Source of the DNA: Yersinia bercovieri ATCC 43970
Lineage (GTDB): Bacteria; Pseudomonadota; Gammaproteobacteria; Enterobacterales; Enterobacteriaceae
NCBI RefSeq assembly: GCF_013282745.1
Contig: NZ_CP054044.1
Coordinates: 4,216,001-4,280,000 of the forward strand
Direction: 5' to 3'
DNA length: 64,000 nucleotides
Made by a program: the position numbers and the translations under genes. Under the pieces are notes generated by a model. The model was not told where the DNA came from and ran no database searches. It worked only from the letters and a program-made list of their open reading frames with translations. Below, piece by piece: positions 1 through 9,967 of the stretch; the first letter of the stretch is position 1, and every line of letters begins with the position of its first letter.

Positions 1-563
1 ATGCCGTTAGGGTCACGGAAGGCGACCATGCCGTGGCCGATAATCATCGCGACGCAAGCATAGGCACCACGGATCAACTGATGCGTGGCGGCAACAGCGG
101 CAAAAATGTTGTCAGATTCCAGCGGGTAGTGTTGGAAACGATCTAATTCACTGGCAAAAATATTCAGCAGAATTTCTGAGTCAGAGGTGGTGTTCACATG
201 ACGGCGAGAAACTTCGAATAATTTCTTTCTCAGTTGGTGAGCGTTAGTCAAATTTCCGTTATGAGCCAGGGTGATGCCAAACGGTGAGTTAACGTAGAAG
301 GGCTGAGCCTCGGAAGCACTGGAGCTGCCAGCGGTCGGGTAGCGAACATGGCCAATCCCCATATTCCCCTGTAAGCGCAGCATATGCCGGGTTTCAAATA
401 CATCCTTCACCAAGCCATTTGCTTTACGCAGCCGGAACCCATTATGGGCATCAATGGTAACGATGCCCGCAGCATCCTGGCCTCGGTGCTGGAGCACCGT
501 CAGCGCATCATAAATCGACTGGTTTACCGGTGCAAAACCGGCGATACCGACAATACCGCACAT
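1..563 (-). CDS. purF: Amidophosphoribosyltransferase PurF (N-terminal part, cut by window edge)
   Basis: The reverse strand from 563 encodes [15 protein letters not shown], the start of glutamine PRPP amidotransferase. After removal of Met1 the exposed Cys2 is the Ntn-hydrolase nucleophile that releases ammonia from glutamine. [10 protein letters not shown] follows as in the family. The enzyme makes 5-phosphoribosylamine, the committed step of purine synthesis, in the cytoplasm. Only about 187 N-terminal residues (the glutaminase domain) lie in the window; the PRPP-binding domain lies beyond base 1. The start is supported by a GAGGAAAA Shine-Dalgarno sequence and by the 12-nt distance to the cvpA stop, the usual cvpA-purF operon arrangement. 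No PurR operator was identified here; it would be expected upstream of cvpA. Confidence 0.96.
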   Translation of the reverse strand, partial: MCGIVGIAGFAPVNQSIYDALTVLQHRGQDAAGIVTIDAHNGFRLRKANGLVKDVFETRHMLRLQGNMGIGHVRYPTAGSSSASEAQPFYVNSPFGITLAHNGNLTNAHQLRKKLFEVSRRHVNTTSDSEILLNIFASELDRFQHYPLESDNIFAAVAATHQLIRGAYACVAMIIGHGMVAFRDPNG

Positions 564-575
564 GTTGTCTTTTCC

Positions 576-1085
576 TCATAAGCCGCTTCGAATCGGTAAT
601 TGATTCGGTAAGAAACTCGACGTGCTCTGCAGGTAGTCAAAGAACCACCTGATGATATAACTGAACTGCGGGATTAATTGTGACTGTTTCCAGTCTTCAC
701 TTTGTGAGAAGCCGGTAAACGTGTCGAGAAAGAACAACATGGCTGAGACAATCAGAACACCTCGCAGCGCCCCAAAACAGATCCCCAATACCCTGTCTGT
801 TCCTGATAACCCGGTACGTTCAACCAGTGAACCAATCACATAGTTAACAATAGCCCCGACGATCAATGTCGCGATGAACAAAATGCCGATGGCAATGCCG
901 TTACGTACCACTTCATCCTCAAAACGGGTGAAGTAGATAGCAAGGTAAGTGTAAAAATGGCTGGCGACAAAAAACGCACATCCCCATGTTACAAGTGACA
1001 ATGCTTCACGGACAAATCCCCGGATTAAGCTGACTAACGCAGAAAATCCGATAATCCCTATAATGACGTAATCAATCCAGACCAT
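576..1085 (-). CDS. cvpA: Colicin V production protein CvpA
   Basis: A 169-residue inner-membrane protein with about four hydrophobic helices (roughly residues 5-25, 28-50, 64-85 and 100-122), matching CvpA in length, in the opening [13 protein letters not shown] and in location directly before purF. In E. coli it is needed for colicin V production and contributes to envelope and bile tolerance; its molecular activity is not settled. It lies 12 nt upstream of purF and is presumably co-transcribed with it. The 189 nt upstream of it (1086-1274) contain no gene and are the likely promoter region. Confidence 0.93.
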   Translation of the reverse strand: MVWIDYVIIGIIGFSALVSLIRGFVREALSLVTWGCAFFVASHFYTYLAIYFTRFEDEVVRNGIAIGILFIATLIVGAIVNYVIGSLVERTGLSGTDRVLGICFGALRGVLIVSAMLFFLDTFTGFSQSEDWKQSQLIPQFSYIIRWFFDYLQSTSSFLPNQLPIRSGL

Positions 1086-1274
1086 GACTATTCCAATGAC
1101 GAAATCGCCGCTGCATCCTGTTCGCGGCGAATTCTAACAGAAAAAGAAAACGTTTGCGTAGGGGTTTCTGACCCCGCGACAAATTAAAGTGCGGCGATTT
1201 TAAAAACAACAATCGCCGCACAAACTTAGCGCCCAAACCCCGTGCGCACTGACATCCTACTGCTTAGCTAAATC

Positions 1275-2012
1275 TTAACGCCCCGTGCTATAGGGCCTGA
1301 CCTGCCCATTCAGCCCGCTTAATGAATTAAGCTCCGGCAGTGCGGATTGCAGTTTTTGTTTTGATGCATCCGGCCCGACAAATACTCGTGTTATCTGGCC
1401 CTGAACCGGGGTCGCAGGCACCGTAAATGCCCGATGGCCTGACAGGCGCAATGTAGCGACCACCTCATTCACTTTAGCGGCATTTTTGAGCGCCCCCAGT
1501 TGGACGACATAAGCCTGCCCTACCGGTGCCTTCTCTTCTGCGGCCGGTTTGCTCTCCGGCTTAACTTCTGGTTTAACTTCTGGCTTAACCTCCGCTTTAG
1601 GCTTAACTTCCTGCGGTTTTTTCTCTGCCGGAGTCGGTTTGATTTCGACCGGTCGCTTCTCGACAGGTTTCACCTCAATCGGCTTATTTTGCATCGCTGG
1701 CGGTGCAACGATTGTCGGTTCAGATGGCAGGTTACCGGCATCATTAGCGGCTTGAGAGGCGGAGTCATCTTTAGGGACTTCCACCGCTTGCGCTGCACCT
1801 TCTGGTGGCGCGATAGGCAAAGGCTGACTGACCGGTGGAACCGCGTCAATCTCCTGGCTATCACCGGGTTTTGGCACTAATGGGATAGCAGCAAACTCAT
1901 CCTCATAATGCTTCTTTTTACCATCCAGCAGCCCCGGCAGCAAAATCACGCCCAACGCCACCAGAATGATGGTCCCGACTAAACGGTTCTGGAACTTACT
2001 TGCCACTCGCAT
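1275..2012 (-). CDS. dedD: Cell division protein DedD, SPOR domain
   Basis: A 245-residue bitopic protein: short cytoplasmic start (MRVASKFQNR), one membrane helix at about 11-29, a long Pro/Lys/Glu-rich periplasmic linker, and a C-terminal SPOR domain at about 165-240 (YVVQLGALKNAAKVNEVV...). SPOR domains bind denuded septal peptidoglycan, and DedD supports constriction at the division site. The linker contains a run of tandem EVKP units (about residues 137-153), coded by tandem 12-bp DNA repeats near 1560-1590 that could expand or contract. It stands between folC and cvpA as in E. coli. Confidence 0.92.
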   Translation of the reverse strand: MRVASKFQNRLVGTIILVALGVILLPGLLDGKKKHYEDEFAAIPLVPKPGDSQEIDAVPPVSQPLPIAPPEGAAQAVEVPKDDSASQAANDAGNLPSEPTIVAPPAMQNKPIEVKPVEKRPVEIKPTPAEKKPQEVKPKAEVKPEVKPEVKPESKPAAEEKAPVGQAYVVQLGALKNAAKVNEVVATLRLSGHRAFTVPATPVQGQITRVFVGPDASKQKLQSALPELNSLSGLNGQVRPYSTGR

Positions 2013-2061
2013 TCCCCACGTTCATTCGTTTATAAATTCGATTTTTATCAAAAGGATACGG

Positions 2062-3312
2062 TCATAGATTCAATGCAGCCATCACATGGGCGACAGTATG
2101 GAAAGAGCCACAGACAATGACCACATCCTGTGGTTGTGCATCTTGCATGGCCTGACGCCAGGCAGTTTCAACATCACTAAATTGGCGAGATAGCGTGAGA
2201 TGCTCAGCCAACTGCGCCGCAGTAGCCCCACGCGGCCCCTCTAGCAGTGCGCAATACCACTCGTCGACCTGTTCGGATAAGCACGCTAAGGTTCCAGCAA
2301 TATCTTTATCTGATAACATCCCAACCACTGCCCGTACTTTACCCTGTTTCGGCAATTGAGCGAGTCTGTCGGTCAAATAACGTGCAGCATGTGGGTTATG
2401 GGCAACATCCAAAATCAACAAAGGTTGCTCACTGACAATCTGGAAGCGCCCTGGCAGGCGGGCAGCCTGCAAGCCCTGGCGAATAACTGATTCGCTCAAT
2501 GGTAATCCGCAATAGTGCAGCACCGCCAATGCGGTGGCCGCATTCGCCAACGGCACATTGGGCAGCGGTAAATCACGCCACTGCTGATCGTCGCACTGCC
2601 AGCTCCAACGGTTCGCTTGCTGACTAAATTGCCATGCTTTATCACGCTGATAGAGTGGTGCGCCAAGTTGCGCGGCGACATCGGCAATGGATTGCGGCAT
2701 ATCGGGTTCACCCACCACGGCGGGTTTTCCGGCGCGGAACACACCCGCTTTTTCGCGCCCAATGCTTTCGCGATCAAAGCCCAACCAGTCGGTGTGGTCT
2801 ATCGCGATACTGGTGATAGCCGCGACATCAGAATCAACAATATTGGTCGCGTCCAAACGCCCACCCAGCCCCACTTCCAGAATCACTACATCAAGCTTAG
2901 CTTGCTTAAATAGTTGCAGCGCCGATAAGGTGCCAAATTCGAAGTAAGTCAGCGAGATACCCTCGCGCCCGGCCTCAATTTGGGCAAAAGAGTGGCTATG
3001 TTCGGCCTCAGGTAGCTCTTGCCCCTGAATACGGACTCGCTCGGTGTAACGCAAAAGATGAGGTGAGCTGTAGACCCCTACCCGCAGGCCAGCTGCCAGT
3101 AGAATTGATTCCAGAGTACAACAGGTGGTGCCTTTGCCATTAGTGCCGGCAATGGTAAATACTTTCGGGGCAGGTTTAAGCAGATCAAGACGCTCAGCAA
3201 CCTGTTTAACACGCTCCAGACCCAACTCGATTGGCTGAGAATGCAAGCGCTCAAGATAGTAAAGCCACGCGGCCAAAGGCGACGTGGCTTGGGGAGTTTG
3301 ATGATTGTTCAT
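2062..3312 (-). CDS. folC: Dihydrofolate synthase / folylpolyglutamate synthase FolC
   Basis: A Mur-ligase-family enzyme that joins glutamate to dihydropteroate and then extends the polyglutamate tail of folates. The ATP-binding loop FTIAGTNGKGTT lies near residue 55, followed by the YSSPHLLRYTERVRI segment, and DVAHNPHAARYL marks the C-terminal domain. I chose the ATG at 3312 (MNNHQTPQ, 416 residues). A GTG four codons upstream (3324) is preceded by AAAGGT and cannot be excluded. The gene lies between accD and dedD, the conserved accD-folC-dedD order. Confidence 0.95.
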   Translation of the reverse strand: MNNHQTPQATSPLAAWLYYLERLHSQPIELGLERVKQVAERLDLLKPAPKVFTIAGTNGKGTTCCTLESILLAAGLRVGVYSSPHLLRYTERVRIQGQELPEAEHSHSFAQIEAGREGISLTYFEFGTLSALQLFKQAKLDVVILEVGLGGRLDATNIVDSDVAAITSIAIDHTDWLGFDRESIGREKAGVFRAGKPAVVGEPDMPQSIADVAAQLGAPLYQRDKAWQFSQQANRWSWQCDDQQWRDLPLPNVPLANAATALAVLHYCGLPLSESVIRQGLQAARLPGRFQIVSEQPLLILDVAHNPHAARYLTDRLAQLPKQGKVRAVVGMLSDKDIAGTLACLSEQVDEWYCALLEGPRGATAAQLAEHLTLSRQFSDVETAWRQAMQDAQPQDVVIVCGSFHTVAHVMAALNL

Positions 3313-3382
3313 GAGTCCCGTCACTGACCTTTATTCACAATAACCGGGCACCACCTTATCAGGGTGATGCCCGTTGGGAGAA

Positions 3383-4294
3383 TCAAGCTTCTGCCTGAGT
3401 ATCCGTCGCAGCACTACTATCTTTGGCGTCAACCACGTTTGGCTGTGGCTGATGAGTCAATTTAGACAAGATGCTGGCAATCGTCTGACGCATAACCGGA
3501 CGGCGCACGATCATGTCAATAGCGCCTTTTTCAATCAAGAATTCACTGCGCTGGAAGCCCGGCGGCAGTTTCTCTCGTACGGTTTGCTCGATAACCCGTG
3601 GGCCGGCAAAACCGATCAGGGCTTTAGGCTCACCGATATTGATATCACCGAGCATCGCCAGACTGGCGGAAACGCCCCCCATGGTAGGGTCTGTCAGCAC
3701 TGAAATGTAGGGCAAACCGCGCTCTTGCATTTTAGCCAGCGCCGCACTGGTTTTTGCCATCTGCATCAGTGACATCAATGCTTCCTGCATACGGGCACCG
3801 CCACTGGAGGAGAAGCACACCAGCGGGCAATTATCTTCCAGTGCCTGCTCTACGGCGCGGACGAAACGCGCCCCCACTACTGACGCCATTGAACCGCCCA
3901 TAAAGGCAAACTCAAATGCGGCGGCAACAACAGGCATGCCCTGCAAGGTTCCTTTCATGGCAACCAAAGCATCTTTCTCGCCAGTCTCTTTTTGAGCGGC
4001 CGAAATACGATCTTTATACTTTTTGGAATCCTTGAATTTCAGGATGTCCTTCGGCTCCAGCTCGCTACCCAATTCAACTTCACTACCTGCATCCAGCAGC
4101 ATATGTAACCGTGCACGGGCTGACATACGCATATGGTGATCACACTTAGGACAAACTTCCAGATTGCGCTCTAGCTCGGCACGGTAAAGTACCTGACCGC
4201 AACTGTCACATTTCGTCCACACCCCTTCAGGAATACTCGCTTTACGGGTTTGTGTGATATTACTTTTGTTAAGAATTCGTTCAATCCAGCTCAT
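3383..4294 (-). CDS. accD: Acetyl-CoA carboxylase carboxyltransferase subunit beta
   Basis: A 303-residue protein with the N-terminal four-cysteine zinc ribbon of bacterial AccD (Cys29, Cys32, Cys48, Cys51) followed by the crotonase-fold carboxyltransferase domain, including [20 protein letters not shown] and the [16 protein letters not shown] region. With AccA it transfers the carboxyl group from biotinylated AccB to acetyl-CoA to make malonyl-CoA, the first step of fatty acid synthesis. The zinc ribbon is also known to bind its own mRNA in E. coli. The 231 nt upstream (4295-4525) hold no gene and probably contain its promoter. Confidence 0.97.
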   Translation of the reverse strand: MSWIERILNKSNITQTRKASIPEGVWTKCDSCGQVLYRAELERNLEVCPKCDHHMRMSARARLHMLLDAGSEVELGSELEPKDILKFKDSKKYKDRISAAQKETGEKDALVAMKGTLQGMPVVAAAFEFAFMGGSMASVVGARFVRAVEQALEDNCPLVCFSSSGGARMQEALMSLMQMAKTSAALAKMQERGLPYISVLTDPTMGGVSASLAMLGDINIGEPKALIGFAGPRVIEQTVREKLPPGFQRSEFLIEKGAIDMIVRRPVMRQTIASILSKLTHQPQPNVVDAKDSSAATDTQAEA

Positions 4295-4525
4295 CGATGA
4301 CCTTTCTGTTTGAACCTGGCCGTTGCCAGTCCGCTGTTCATGCTTTAACCATCTCCCTGAAAACGCCCCAATAAAAAATGCCTGAGATACACGCCAGCAC
4401 AGCGTGGCTAAGGCACAGAAATTCGGGTTGTCCGCAGGAACAGACCATAAATGTCACTCATTAAACCATATTGGCTCGACAGTGTAGATAAAAAACTGGT
4501 CGAACCCTTGGCTTAGGTAACGTTT

Positions 4526-5188
4526 TTACTGATTTTTTTGACGTGCCGCCGCGCGCCGATGCCGCCAAATCTCAAATACACCGGGCAAAATTGACACCAC
4601 AATAATGGCGACAATCAGCAATTTCAGATTGTTCTGTACGATAGGCACATTACCAAACAGGTAACCAGCATAGGTGAATAACAGCACCCATACCAACGCC
4701 CCAATCACGTTATAGGCCGCAAAGTGACGATAGGACATTTTCCCCATTCCGGCAACGAACGGTGCAAAAGTGCGAATAATGGGCACAAATCGCGCCAGAA
4801 TGATCGCTTTTCCACCATGTTTCTCGTAAAACTGATGGGTTTTATCCAGATAACTGCGGCGAAAAATTTTGGAATCCGGGTTGCTAAAGAGCTTTTCACC
4901 GAACACTCGGCCGATGGTGTAGTTGATAGCATCCCCCAAAATAGCCGCCGTCACCATCAGGGCCACCATGATATGCACATTGATATCATTGGATGGCAAT
5001 GATGCCAGCGCGCCGGCGACAAAGAGCAAAGAGTCGCCAGGCAGGAATGGCGTCACCACCAGACCGGTTTCACAGAATAAAATCAGGAATAAAATGCCAT
5101 AAACCCAGACCCCATACTGCGCCACCAACTCAGCCAGATGAACATCAATATGCAAAATAAAATCAATAACGAAACGTATAAATTCCAT
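4526..5188 (-). CDS. dedA: DedA-family inner-membrane protein
   Basis: A 220-residue multi-pass protein of the DedA/VTT family. It shows the diagnostic re-entrant segment [19 protein letters not shown] near residue 40 and the second conserved stretch, [25 protein letters not shown], near residue 124, with several hydrophobic helices and a basic C-terminus. Members act in undecaprenyl-phosphate or phospholipid recycling and membrane potential maintenance. Which E. coli paralogue function applies is inferred from position between accD and truA, the place of dedA. A GAGAGT ribosome-binding sequence precedes the ATG. Confidence 0.92.
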   Translation of the reverse strand: MEFIRFVIDFILHIDVHLAELVAQYGVWVYGILFLILFCETGLVVTPFLPGDSLLFVAGALASLPSNDINVHIMVALMVTAAILGDAINYTIGRVFGEKLFSNPDSKIFRRSYLDKTHQFYEKHGGKAIILARFVPIIRTFAPFVAGMGKMSYRHFAAYNVIGALVWVLLFTYAGYLFGNVPIVQNNLKLLIVAIIVVSILPGVFEIWRHRRAAARQKNQ

Positions 5189-5302
5189 AAATACTCTCGA
5201 GTGGTGAGCAAGCTTAAACTTTGATTGAGACTAGCTGAACTTCCTTAAGTATTCCTTAGCTTAAGGTCAGTGTTCAGCCAAACACCCATCATTTTATCCT
5301 AA

Positions 5303-6163
5303 TCAATCATCTGCCAAAAAAAGCGGCCCCATCGGCGCTGCGGGTAAACCAAAGCGCTCAGGATAGTCAACAGAGACCAAATATAGCCCTTCCGCTTTCG
5401 CGGTTGCCGCCGCGCGAGTTCGGTCTTTTAGCGCCAGCAACTCGGCCATCCAGGTCACATCCTGATTACCGCAACCAATTTCGATCAGGCTGCCGACAAT
5501 ATTGCGCACCATATGATGCACAAAGGCATTGGCCTTGATATCTACCACGATATACGCGCCGTGTCGGGTAACTTTGATATGTTTTACATTTCGCCATGGT
5601 GTGCGCGACTGGCACTGCACGGCGCGGAACGAGGTAAAATCATTCTCGCCAAGTAGACACTGCGCAGCCTGCTCCATTCTTTCGGCATCCAGTGGCTGAT
5701 GGCAATGGGTCACCCCTTGCGCCAATACCGCCGGGCGATAGCGATGGTTAAAAATAATATAGCGGTAGCGGCGGGCCGTGGCACTGAAACGGGCATGGAA
5801 ATCTTCATCAACCGTTTTTACCCAGCGCACTGCAATATCGCCCGGCAGATGGCTATTGACCCCCATCGTCCAGGCGGCATCTTTGCGCACTGCCGTGGTG
5901 ACAAAATGCACCACCTGCCCGGTCGCGTGCACCCCCGCATCCGTCCGCCCTGCACAAAATACGCCAATAGGCGCATTAGCAACTTTCGAGAGTGCCGCCT
6001 CCAGGCAAGCTTGCACGCTGGTGACCTCTTGCTGACGTTGCCAGCCGAAATAGCGGCTGCCGTTATATTCGATACCCAGCGCAATCTTCAAACTGGCCGT
6101 TTCTGCCACTGCGCCCTCTTGCTGTGCAACTGTTTTTTGCTGAGCCAACTCAAGTTCGGACAT
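5303..6163 (-). CDS. truA: tRNA pseudouridine(38-40) synthase TruA
   Basis: Converts uridines 38-40 in the anticodon arm of many tRNAs to pseudouridine. The 286-residue product carries the catalytic aspartate in [14 protein letters not shown] (Asp75), the RYRYIIFNH strand and the [14 protein letters not shown] motif typical of TruA. Residues 1-24 form a polar extension before [11 protein letters not shown]. The ATG shares one base with the usg stop codon (TGATG), implying translational coupling in a usg-truA unit. Confidence 0.95.
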   Translation of the reverse strand: MSELELAQQKTVAQQEGAVAETASLKIALGIEYNGSRYFGWQRQQEVTSVQACLEAALSKVANAPIGVFCAGRTDAGVHATGQVVHFVTTAVRKDAAWTMGVNSHLPGDIAVRWVKTVDEDFHARFSATARRYRYIIFNHRYRPAVLAQGVTHCHQPLDAERMEQAAQCLLGENDFTSFRAVQCQSRTPWRNVKHIKVTRHGAYIVVDIKANAFVHHMVRNIVGSLIEIGCGNQDVTWMAELLALKDRTRAAATAKAEGLYLVSVDYPERFGLPAAPMGPLFLADD

Positions 6164-7173
6164 CAGTAAAGTTGCTCCTGCAACAGGCGCTCCGCCGTTT
6201 CAATCGCCATTAATGCGCCACCAAAACGAATGTTGTCGGCCACCGACCAGAACTGTAATACCTCGGGAATACCATAGTCATTGCGCACACAACCTATGCT
6301 CAGGATATCACTGCCCGATGCATCACTGACCTGTGTGGGGTAATCATCTTCTTCAGATAATTGGATATCTTCGCAGCTCTCCAGCTCGCTACGGGCTTCA
6401 TCCGAGGAGATCGGGCGCAGCGCTTCCAGATGCACCACCTGCGCCTGGCCATAGAATACTGGCGACTGAATGCAAGTCACCGAGATAGGCAAACCGTCGT
6501 CTTGTAGCACTTTGCGCACCTGATCTACCAAGCGGCGCTCTTCGCGTACACTGCCCTCTTCATCCGCCATCAGCGGCAAGACATTAAATGCTAGCTGTTT
6601 GGCAAAGAAGCCCGGTTCAGCAGGGATGCCGTTGAGCAGCTTAGCACTTTGTCCGGCGAGATCGTCCACCGCGACTTTACCGTGGGCTGAGGCAGAAATG
6701 AGCGCCGTGACATGCAGGCGGGACAAACCCGCTTGTTCTGTCAGCGGCTTGATAGCCGTCAACAACTGGCTGGTCATGCTATCGGCCACCGCAACAATAT
6801 TGCGATTGCGGTAATCCGCCAGCACTTGAGGATTGACACTCGGCACCACCAGCGGCACATCATGCTCCATTGAGAACAGACCACTGCTGTCGATAACCAG
6901 ACAACCGGCGTTACCCGCCTCTTCCGCATATTGCTGCGAGGCTTCAGGGCCGGCGACAAAGAAAGCCAACTGCGCCTGTGACCAGTCAAATTCAGCAACA
7001 TTTTCAACCAGTATACTTTTGCCGTTAAAGCGCACGGTAGCCCCAGCACTGCGCTCGCTGGCCAGCGGATACAACTCACCAACCGGGAACTGGCGCTCAT
7101 GGAGCAGCTCCAGCAAAGCTTCACCTACTGCGCCCGTCGCTCCTAACAGAGCAATATTCCAGCCGTCAGACAT
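6163..7173 (-). CDS. usg: Usg, aspartate-semialdehyde dehydrogenase-like protein without catalytic cysteine
   Basis: A 336-residue relative of aspartate-semialdehyde dehydrogenase with an N-terminal Rossmann loop ([17 protein letters not shown]). Where true Asd enzymes have the nucleophilic cysteine in an NCST motif, this protein reads VADSMTS, with Ser132 at the cysteine position. It is therefore unlikely to be a working dehydrogenase, and the role of Usg is unknown. I chose ATG 7173 (MSDGWNIA) because GTGGAG lies at a suitable distance and because E. coli Usg starts MSEGWNIA; a GTG at 7188 would add five residues. The stop overlaps the truA start. The 214 nt up to pdxB hold no convincing gene. 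Confidence 0.92.
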   Translation of the reverse strand: MSDGWNIALLGATGAVGEALLELLHERQFPVGELYPLASERSAGATVRFNGKSILVENVAEFDWSQAQLAFFVAGPEASQQYAEEAGNAGCLVIDSSGLFSMEHDVPLVVPSVNPQVLADYRNRNIVAVADSMTSQLLTAIKPLTEQAGLSRLHVTALISASAHGKVAVDDLAGQSAKLLNGIPAEPGFFAKQLAFNVLPLMADEEGSVREERRLVDQVRKVLQDDGLPISVTCIQSPVFYGQAQVVHLEALRPISSDEARSELESCEDIQLSEEDDYPTQVSDASGSDILSIGCVRNDYGIPEVLQFWSVADNIRFGGALMAIETAERLLQEQLY

Positions 7174-7387
7174 GTTGGTTTTCTCCACTAACGTTCATTA
7201 AAATACAAGGATTTATACAAATACAAAGAGACGGTAAAATACCCTCTTGAGGTTGATGACCCAGCTCTTACAGCGGTGAGAATAGGCAGATCGTAAAGAC
7301 GCCGTCTGTCCTTTGAAAAAAAAGCCATCCCTGGCGCGGACGCTTTACTCTTTTCCCCATCCTCACCTTTCAAATCGCGTTATCGGG

Positions 7388-8515
7388 TTACAATAGCTGA
7401 GTCATAAAACCTAATTTCTGCAACAGCTCGGCACTGGCCGCATCATCACACTGCACACAAAGTGATGACCATTCGCGTCGCTCCTGATAGTGCTTACGCA
7501 GGCGATCAAACTCCCCCGGCAGGCCAGCAACACGGCGTAGCGGCGCATCGTCGCGGCGCACATCATACACTAAGTGCATCAATCGTTTTAATTTGCCTTC
7601 ATCCAGCTCACCATTGAGCTGTAAGTGGCTGAACTCTGGCGCTGGCAATAAGGTGGCTAGCGCTACCGATTGTGGCTGCCCCAGATGCTGACTGAAAGCT
7701 TCGAACACTTGCGTAGTGCCGCGCGCTTTACCCTCCAAGGTGTATCCGGCGATGTGTGGTGTGCCAATATCGACAAGGGCCAGCAGCGGTAACGACAGCT
7801 CCGGTTCCGGCTCCCACACATCCAATACCACACTGAGTTTTTTGCCTTTTTCCAGCGCGCGGAGCAGTGCCGCGTTATCCACCACCGCACCACGGCAAGC
7901 ATTGATCAGGATACGACCATCCGGCAGGGCCGCCAGTAGCTCATCATTCGCCATATGCAGGCTTTGATAAGCACCGGTTTTATTCAGTGGCGTATGAAAG
8001 GTGAGGACATCCGCTTCGCGCACCAGTTTTTCCAGCGGCCAAAAAGTGTCGTTATCGCCACGATCTGCGCGGGGTGGATCACAGAGCAGTGTGCGCACAC
8101 CAAGGGCTTGCAGGCGAGCATTCAGTCGTGATCCCACATTCCCTACCCCAACGATACCGACCGTTTTATCGCGCAACTGGAAGCCATCACGTTCGGCCAT
8201 CATCATCAGTGCGGAGAAAACATATTCAACTACCGCTATCGCGTTACAACCCGGAGCGGCGGAGAAGCCAATCCCCTGCTGCCGCAGCCAGTTGTCATCG
8301 ACATGGTCAGTACCGGCAGTCGCCGTGCCCACAAAACCAATTGAGGTGCCTTGCAGCAGTGCCTCATTAACTTTGGTGACCGAGCGCACCATCAGCGCAT
8401 CGGCGTCAGCCAGCGCTTCACGGGGGATTGGCCGCCCCGGCACCGACTGCACATCGCCTAAACGCCGAAATAGATCCTCCGCGTATGGCATATTCTCATC
8501 AACCAGAATCTTCAC
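7388..8515 (-). CDS. pdxB: Erythronate-4-phosphate dehydrogenase PdxB
   Basis: A 375-residue D-2-hydroxyacid dehydrogenase that oxidises 4-phospho-D-erythronate in the pyridoxal 5'-phosphate pathway. It shows the start [16 protein letters not shown], the NAD-binding loop [12 protein letters not shown] near residue 121, the catalytic-region sequences [12 protein letters not shown] and [17 protein letters not shown], and a C-terminal dimerisation domain ([12 protein letters not shown]). In E. coli it sits beside usg and flk; here an ERIC array and the scs block separate it from flk. Confidence 0.96.
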   Translation of the reverse strand: MKILVDENMPYAEDLFRRLGDVQSVPGRPIPREALADADALMVRSVTKVNEALLQGTSIGFVGTATAGTDHVDDNWLRQQGIGFSAAPGCNAIAVVEYVFSALMMMAERDGFQLRDKTVGIVGVGNVGSRLNARLQALGVRTLLCDPPRADRGDNDTFWPLEKLVREADVLTFHTPLNKTGAYQSLHMANDELLAALPDGRILINACRGAVVDNAALLRALEKGKKLSVVLDVWEPEPELSLPLLALVDIGTPHIAGYTLEGKARGTTQVFEAFSQHLGQPQSVALATLLPAPEFSHLQLNGELDEGKLKRLMHLVYDVRRDDAPLRRVAGLPGEFDRLRKHYQERREWSSLCVQCDDAASAELLQKLGFMTQLL

Positions 8516-8565
8516 GTTATTCTCCGGCAGCTCACTGCCCTACAGATGAAAAACAGGGGCTTAGT

Positions 8566-9056
8566 ATATACCCAAAAAACGCAGAGCCACAGGTAGGCAG
8601 CCAGTAAACGCGTCCAGATGAGCTTACATCAGTAAGTGATTCGGGTAAGTGCGCGCAGCTAACACCCCTGTGGTTTCAAGAGCACAGGAATCCCCAAAGT
8701 CATTGGAGCCACAGGTAGGCAGCCAGCAAACGCATCCCGATGAGCTTACATCAGTAAGTGATTCGGGTAAGTGCGCGCAGCTAACACCCCTGTGGTTTCA
8801 AGAGCACAGGAATCCCCAAAGTCATTGGAGCCACAGGTAGGCAGCCAGCAAGCGCATCCCGATGAGCTTACATCAGTAAGTGATTCGGGTAAGTGAACGC
8901 AGCTAACACCCCTGTGGTTTCAAGAGCACAGGAATCCCCAAAGTCATTGGAGCCACAGGTAGGCAGCCAGCAAACGCATCCCGATGAGCTTACATCAGTA
9001 AGTGATTCGGGTAAGTGCGCGCAGCTAACACCCCTGTGGTTTCAAGGACGACGGGG
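8566..9056. repeat. Four tandem ERIC-type repeats, 122-bp period
   Basis: The motif GAGCCACAGGTAGGCAGCC starts at 8584, 8706, 8828 and 8950, an exact 122-bp spacing. Copies 2-4 are nearly identical and copy 1 is more diverged. Each contains GAGCTTACATCAGTAAGTGA and a GCGCAGC block, matching the core of the Enterobacterial Repetitive Intergenic Consensus (ERIC) as I know it, including its central inverted repeat. The outer ends also look like ERIC termini (TATACCC at 8566-8573 and GACGACGGGG at 9047-9056), so the array behaves as one element with an internally amplified unit. The right end overlaps the last codons of the AraC-family gene. Assignment rests on remembered consensus, not on a search. 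Confidence 0.82.
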
Positions 9057-9827
9057 ATTTGCGCGGCGAAAACGCTCTGGTGTCGTCCCTGCCACTTGCT
9101 GAAACATCGCAATAAACGCAGATGCCGAGCTGTAGCCTACATCCAGCGCCACATTTTGTACGGTTTTTCCCTGTTCTAACAATGAGATAGCATGGAGAAA
9201 CCGCAGTCGCTGCCGCCATTCGCTAAATGCCATTCCCAGCTCTTGCTGACAACGGCGCGATAATGTCCGCTCAGTGGTATAGACCCGCCTGGCCCAGAGT
9301 GCCAGCGAGGTGTTATCCGCAGGGCAGCGCTCCAGTGCGGCCAGGATTGGCGACAATAGTTTATCTTGCGAAGTGGGCAGATAGGTGCGCTGCACCGGTG
9401 ACACCCTGAGCTGATCAATAAATACGTGGGCTAATCGCCTATCTTGCTCACTTTCCGGCATCAATAAGCCGCGAGAGAAGCAATCCTCCATAATGGCGCT
9501 AACAATTGGGCTGATATTCATCAAACAGGCGGAATCGGGTAAGCCATCACAGAGATCGAGGGCAATATCAATGGCACGAAAATGTAGTGATTTGCGGTTA
9601 AAGCTGGAGTGCTCGACCCCGGCGGGAACCCAGACACTGAATTCAGGCGGTGCTAAAAAGCGTTGACCGCCAATACTCATCGCCAACACCCCTGATTTTA
9701 CACAGATTAATTGCCCGTAGGTGTGGGTATGCGGCAGGAATTCAGTATTGGCATGATATCTCTCACAGCGGAAGGACAAACTCTGCGGCTCGATGGCGGC
9801 CACCACGGGAAAAGAGGGTTCTGTCAT
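9042..9827 (-). CDS. AraC-family transcriptional regulator with cupin sensor domain
   Basis: A 261-residue regulator: N-terminal cupin-like half (HTHTYGQLICVKSGVLAMSI, VWVPAGVEHSS) and a C-terminal pair of helix-turn-helix motifs (LALWARRVYTTERTLSRRCQ and VALDVGYSSASAFIAMFQQ followed by GTTPERFRR). It is divergent from a DMT-family exporter with 125 bp between them, the usual layout for a regulator and its efflux target; the inducer is unknown. The last codons and the TGA stop lie within the end of the adjoining ERIC array, so the present C-terminus (ANPRRP) may have been set by the repeat insertion. Confidence 0.85.
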   Translation of the reverse strand: MTEPSFPVVAAIEPQSLSFRCERYHANTEFLPHTHTYGQLICVKSGVLAMSIGGQRFLAPPEFSVWVPAGVEHSSFNRKSLHFRAIDIALDLCDGLPDSACLMNISPIVSAIMEDCFSRGLLMPESEQDRRLAHVFIDQLRVSPVQRTYLPTSQDKLLSPILAALERCPADNTSLALWARRVYTTERTLSRRCQQELGMAFSEWRQRLRFLHAISLLEQGKTVQNVALDVGYSSASAFIAMFQQVAGTTPERFRRANPRRP

Positions 9828-9967
9828 GATGCATTGGCTCCGGCAAGCCCCATTCCTGCGGCTTAAATTGTCCTGATTACCCCAATTATTGTCTGATTAT
9901 CGTTATATAGAATAAACCAGACAGCGGTAAACTGCACCGCATAAGTGTATGGATGAGAATTATTAGC

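Noticed and set aside
1500..1880. Forward open frame of 126 codons
   Set aside because: It lies wholly within dedD on the opposite strand and owes its length to the biased Pro/Lys/Glu codons of the DedD linker. Its translation is Phe/Arg/Leu-rich and unlike a protein.
7188..7373. Reverse frame of 61 codons between pdxB and usg
   Set aside because: It overlaps the usg ribosome-binding region, has no recognisable motif and no convincing ribosome-binding site. I treat the interval as non-coding.
8566..9056. Possible CRISPR array
   Set aside because: The 122-bp period is nearly uniform over its whole length, with no short repeat and variable spacer pattern. The sequence matches ERIC, and there are no cas genes nearby.
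8649..9102. Repeated short forward frames in the region upstream of pdxB
   Set aside because: They are translations of the ERIC tandem repeat (identical SPKSLEPQVGSQQTHP segments) and not genes.
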